Origin: an uncultured Alphaproteobacteria bacterium
GTDB taxonomy: Bacteria; Pseudomonadota; Alphaproteobacteria; RF32; CAG-239
Reading direction: 5' to 3'
Assembly: GCA_944391445.1 (NCBI GenBank)
Contig: CALXTL010000011.1
Span: 1-64,000 of the forward strand
DNA: 64,000 nt
In this document: one piece after another, positions 61,662 through 64,000 of the stretch
Numbering within the stretch: the stretch's first letter is position 1
Layout: each line of letters opens with the position of its first letter
Made by a program: the position numbers and the translations under genes
Notes under the pieces: model-generated
Database searches by the model: none
What the model was told of the DNA's origin: nothing
The model's input: the letters and a program-made list of their open reading frames with translations, nothing else

Positions 61662-63437
61662 TTATTTTTCCCCAATCATCAAAGAAGTGACCAAATCCCC
61701 GTCCAAAAAGGGAAACATATCTTGCAGGCAGGCCGGCTCAGACGTTCCGTCATCACGTAAGCGCGAAACCACCCTGGGTTGCGGCGGATTTTCATATTTT
61801 TGCGCCACTTCCAACAATGCATATGATGGCTGCGCCAATAACCATTCAATACTGTCGGCCAACTCAATATTACAGCCGCACCTATAATACGGAAAACCGA
61901 ATGCCTCAGAGAGTTTTTCAAAAGAAGGAAACGAAACCCCGCTTTCTTTGTCGCAACCGACTAATTTTCCGCCAAAATAATTCTTGCACGTCTGCCGAAT
62001 ACCGTTATACCCGTCATTGGCAAACAGCACTATTTTCACCGGTAATTGATAGTGTACGATTGTCTGCAACTCTTGCAAATTCATCATAAAGCTGCCATCC
62101 CCTGTTACCAGCACGACCGGTCTTTCCGCAGCTCTCGCCGCACCGATAGCGGCAGGAACATCATATCCCATAGACCCGCAGTTAATATTAGCGATTGTAC
62201 GCTGCCCCGGTTTATTCATACCATTCTGCAAACGGGGAGAAACACCGGAGTTGTTTCCAAGTATGGTAATATTGTTTTCAGGCTCTCTCTGATTATAAAT
62301 TTTCCAAAAATTATAAGAATTGACACGCTCCCGGTTATCATCTTCCGCAGCTTCAAAAAGATCAAACTTGTCACATATCATATGAACATAGTCAAACCAT
62401 GTTTTAGGTGCAAAAACTTTCTCATTTTTCAGCGCACCGAAAAAACGCTTCAAATCACTATGAACAAAAGTTTTAACATGCAACCCGGGTTTAAGTGGCT
62501 CGGCAGCATCAACATTCACCATAATCACATGAGCATTCGGGGCAAAATTTTCCTGCACAAACCCAGTTTCCGCAAAATTCAGAGCAGCCCCAAGCACCAG
62601 CAAAACATCGGCATTTTGTAGAATAAAATTACCGGCGCGCGTGCCGACACTGCCGGAAGAACCGCAATACAACGGATGCTCATGATACAAAACATCCGGT
62701 TGCACACAAGCTCCGACAACCGGAATCTTGAAGTTCTCCAAAAAATTCAAAAAATCTTTCCATACGCCACTGCTGCGCACCGCACTGCCGGCCATAATCA
62801 CCGGTCTTTGGGCCTCTCTCAGTATTTCAACTGTCTTTTTAAGACATTCAGACGAAGCCGAAACCTCCAGCGGCGCAGCCTCAGGAGAAAGCAGATCGTC
62901 TTCTTCCACCAGTGCGCTCTGAACATTCTGCGGAATATCCAGCCATACCGGTCCGCGGCGCCCGCTCATGGCAATATCATAAGCTTTTTGAACCTCTCGT
63001 TTAATCTCCAGAGGGTCAATGACCATTTTTGCATATTTAGTCATAGTTTTAACCGTATCGACGATATTAAATTCCTGAATTCCCCTCTGTCGCAAAGGCA
63101 AACCGGCCTCAGCAACCGTTGTGTTGTAGCGGCATTGTCCGGAAATAACAATCATCGGAATATTATCGACATAAGCCCCCATCACACCGGTCAGCGTATT
63201 CGTCCCCCCGGGGCCGGTCGTCACGCAGCATAAAGCCGGCACATGGCTGTAGCGGGCATATCCTTCCGCAGCCATGGCGCAAGCTTGTTCATGGTGATTA
63301 AAAATCGTCTTAATCCGGGGATGAATACCCAAAGCATTATCAAGATACATTGCGCCGCCGCCGACAACACAAAAAGCCTGTGTCACGCCATTATCTGCCA
63401 ACGTATCCATAATAATATCTGCCACTCTTTTTTTCAT
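61662..63437 (-). CDS. Thiamine diphosphate-dependent enzyme (acetolactate synthase-like)
   Basis: This 591-residue ThDP enzyme has the catalytic glutamate E50 (FNHHEQACAM), the central domain and the ThDP-binding motif GDGSFMMNLQELQTIVHYQLPVKIVLFANDGYNG. It lies in a sugar operon, so a role in branched-sugar formation, as for YerE in yersiniose biosynthesis, is a possible alternative to branched-chain amino acid synthesis. No ilvN or ilvC accompanies it. Spacing to the next gene is 2 bp. Confidence 0.78.
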   Translation of the reverse strand: MKKRVADIIMDTLADNGVTQAFCVVGGGAMYLDNALGIHPRIKTIFNHHEQACAMAAEGYARYSHVPALCCVTTGPGGTNTLTGVMGAYVDNIPMIVISGQCRYNTTVAEAGLPLRQRGIQEFNIVDTVKTMTKYAKMVIDPLEIKREVQKAYDIAMSGRRGPVWLDIPQNVQSALVEEDDLLSPEAAPLEVSASSECLKKTVEILREAQRPVIMAGSAVRSSGVWKDFLNFLENFKIPVVGACVQPDVLYHEHPLYCGSSGSVGTRAGNFILQNADVLLVLGAALNFAETGFVQENFAPNAHVIMVNVDAAEPLKPGLHVKTFVHSDLKRFFGALKNEKVFAPKTWFDYVHMICDKFDLFEAAEDDNRERVNSYNFWKIYNQREPENNITILGNNSGVSPRLQNGMNKPGQRTIANINCGSMGYDVPAAIGAARAAERPVVLVTGDGSFMMNLQELQTIVHYQLPVKIVLFANDGYNGIRQTCKNYFGGKLVGCDKESGVSFPSFEKLSEAFGFPYYRCGCNIELADSIEWLLAQPSYALLEVAQKYENPPQPRVVSRLRDDGTSEPACLQDMFPFLDGDLVTSLMIGEK

Positions 63438-63441
63438 TTAC

Positions 63442-64000
63442 CTATCCCCTTTGCCATTCTATTTGTTTTGCGATTCCTTGTTCTATCGGCGTAAAAAACA
63501 CCCCCTTTAATTCCTTCAGCAAACGGGTATTGTCAGCCGTATATTCTTTATTCAGCCCTTTTTTCATAATCTGTATGGGAAAATCATTTTTCATCAGCCG
63601 CGCAACAATACTGGCAATTTCTTCCAAAGAAACCGCCTGTCCCGAACAAACATTGTAATCATGATATAAAGGCTTTTGATCAATAAAATATTCAATAACA
63701 GCCGCCAGATCCGTCACAAAAAGATAATCAAAAAAACAATTTTGCCGAATTGTAATCGATCTGTTTTCCAAGCAACAGTCAATGGCATCACGGATAAATT
63801 TTGTTTTGGCGTCCGTCGGTCCATAGCAGCCGAAAATACGCAGATTATATATATTAGTAGATCGACGGGCATCCTCATTCATGATATATTTCGCAAAACC
63901 ATAATCATCTTGTGGAATATAACGGCCGATATCCTCTTCGCGCGCATGAACAATATCAAATCTTTTGTCATATTCGGCGCCGGAGCCCAAATAAATAATT
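63442..64000 (-). CDS. NAD-dependent epimerase/dehydratase, 5' part beyond window
   Basis: This partial extended SDR runs off the right edge; reading begins IIYLGSGAEYD at the edge. It shows the YGFAKYIM catalytic pair (Y-x3-K), NLRIFGCYGP and the C-terminal NVCSGQAVSLEEIA region. It may act on the product of the ThDP enzyme next to it. The NAD-binding N-terminus and start codon are missing. Confidence 0.78.
   Translation of the reverse strand, partial: IIYLGSGAEYDKRFDIVHAREEDIGRYIPQDDYGFAKYIMNEDARRSTNIYNLRIFGCYGPTDAKTKFIRDAIDCCLENRSITIRQNCFFDYLFVTDLAAVIEYFIDQKPLYHDYNVCSGQAVSLEEIASIVARLMKNDFPIQIMKKGLNKEYTADNTRLLKELKGVFFTPIEQGIAKQIEWQRG

Overview
The window looks like chromosomal DNA of a low-to-moderate-GC, flagellated, probably anaerobic alphaproteobacterium. 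The alphaproteobacterial reading rests on a set of cell-cycle genes rarely seen together outside that class: MipZ, a CckA-like hybrid kinase, a DnaA-related HdaA protein and the GANTC methyltransferase CcrM. HydG with a TM1266-type regulator, and a flavin reductase-rubredoxin fusion, point to anaerobic life. The combination resembles uncultured gut Alphaproteobacteria (the RF32 / 'Azospirillum sp. CAG' type); that placement is inference.

Layout. 1-770: dispersed palindromic repeat, tRNA-His(GTG), and a duplicated tRNA 3' end. 777-5584: D,D-carboxypeptidase with SPOR domain, mipZ, phosphoglucomutase and a GH114-like protein. 5590-11053: fliQ-fliR-flhB, the cckA-like kinase and hdaA. 11148-19351 (minus strand): a shortened division and wall cluster, mraY-ftsW-murG-murB-ftsQ-ftsA-ftsZ, without murC, murD or ddl. 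19520-20946: a repeat copy, then two paralogous Cys-rich exported proteins with near-identical promoters. 21198-22817: flgB-flgC-fliE behind a sigma-54-type promoter, and a divergent FlhB C-terminal homologue. 22833-30000 (minus): rsmB, rlmE, two tandem ppx/gppA genes, ccrM, rnhB and an LD-carboxypeptidase. 30114-34293: histidine phosphatase, slyX, Pif1-WYL helicase, TM1266-like protein and hydG. 34343-34740: a 38-40 bp tandem array running into another repeat copy. 34838-38458: a 617-residue Cys-rich exported protein, an AI-2E family exporter, a small membrane protein and tRNA-Pro(CGG). 38510-48734: ugd, pgpA, an MsbA-like exporter, two glycosyltransferases, several envelope proteins, a patatin and the flavin reductase-rubredoxin.

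48754-64000 (minus) is one long surface-polysaccharide operon whose start lies beyond the window. In transcription order it has an SDR epimerase (cut by the edge), a ThDP enzyme, a nucleotide-sugar dehydrogenase, an SDR, a LegC-like aminotransferase, a CBS-nucleotidyltransferase (PtmE-like), NeuD-, NeuB- and NeuC-like enzymes, a sugar formyltransferase, a PIG-L deacetylase, a radical SAM/SPASM protein, and glycosyl- and acyltransferases. The core matches the legionaminic-acid-type nonulosonate pathway. The nucleotidyltransferase gene carries a run of 15 T in its coding strand, a strong candidate phase-variation switch, and the distal third of the operon is strikingly AT-rich.

The observations I rate highest are the T15 tract, the deacetylase/formyltransferase/radical-SAM part of the polysaccharide operon, the 104-nt palindromic element family with its tandem array, the Cys-rich exported family, and the 20-bp perfect palindrome before the rubredoxin fusion. 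Where I chose an internal start codon, a Shine-Dalgarno sequence or a promoter position usually decided it, and the entry says so. No search or folding was run; family assignments rest on motifs read from the translations.
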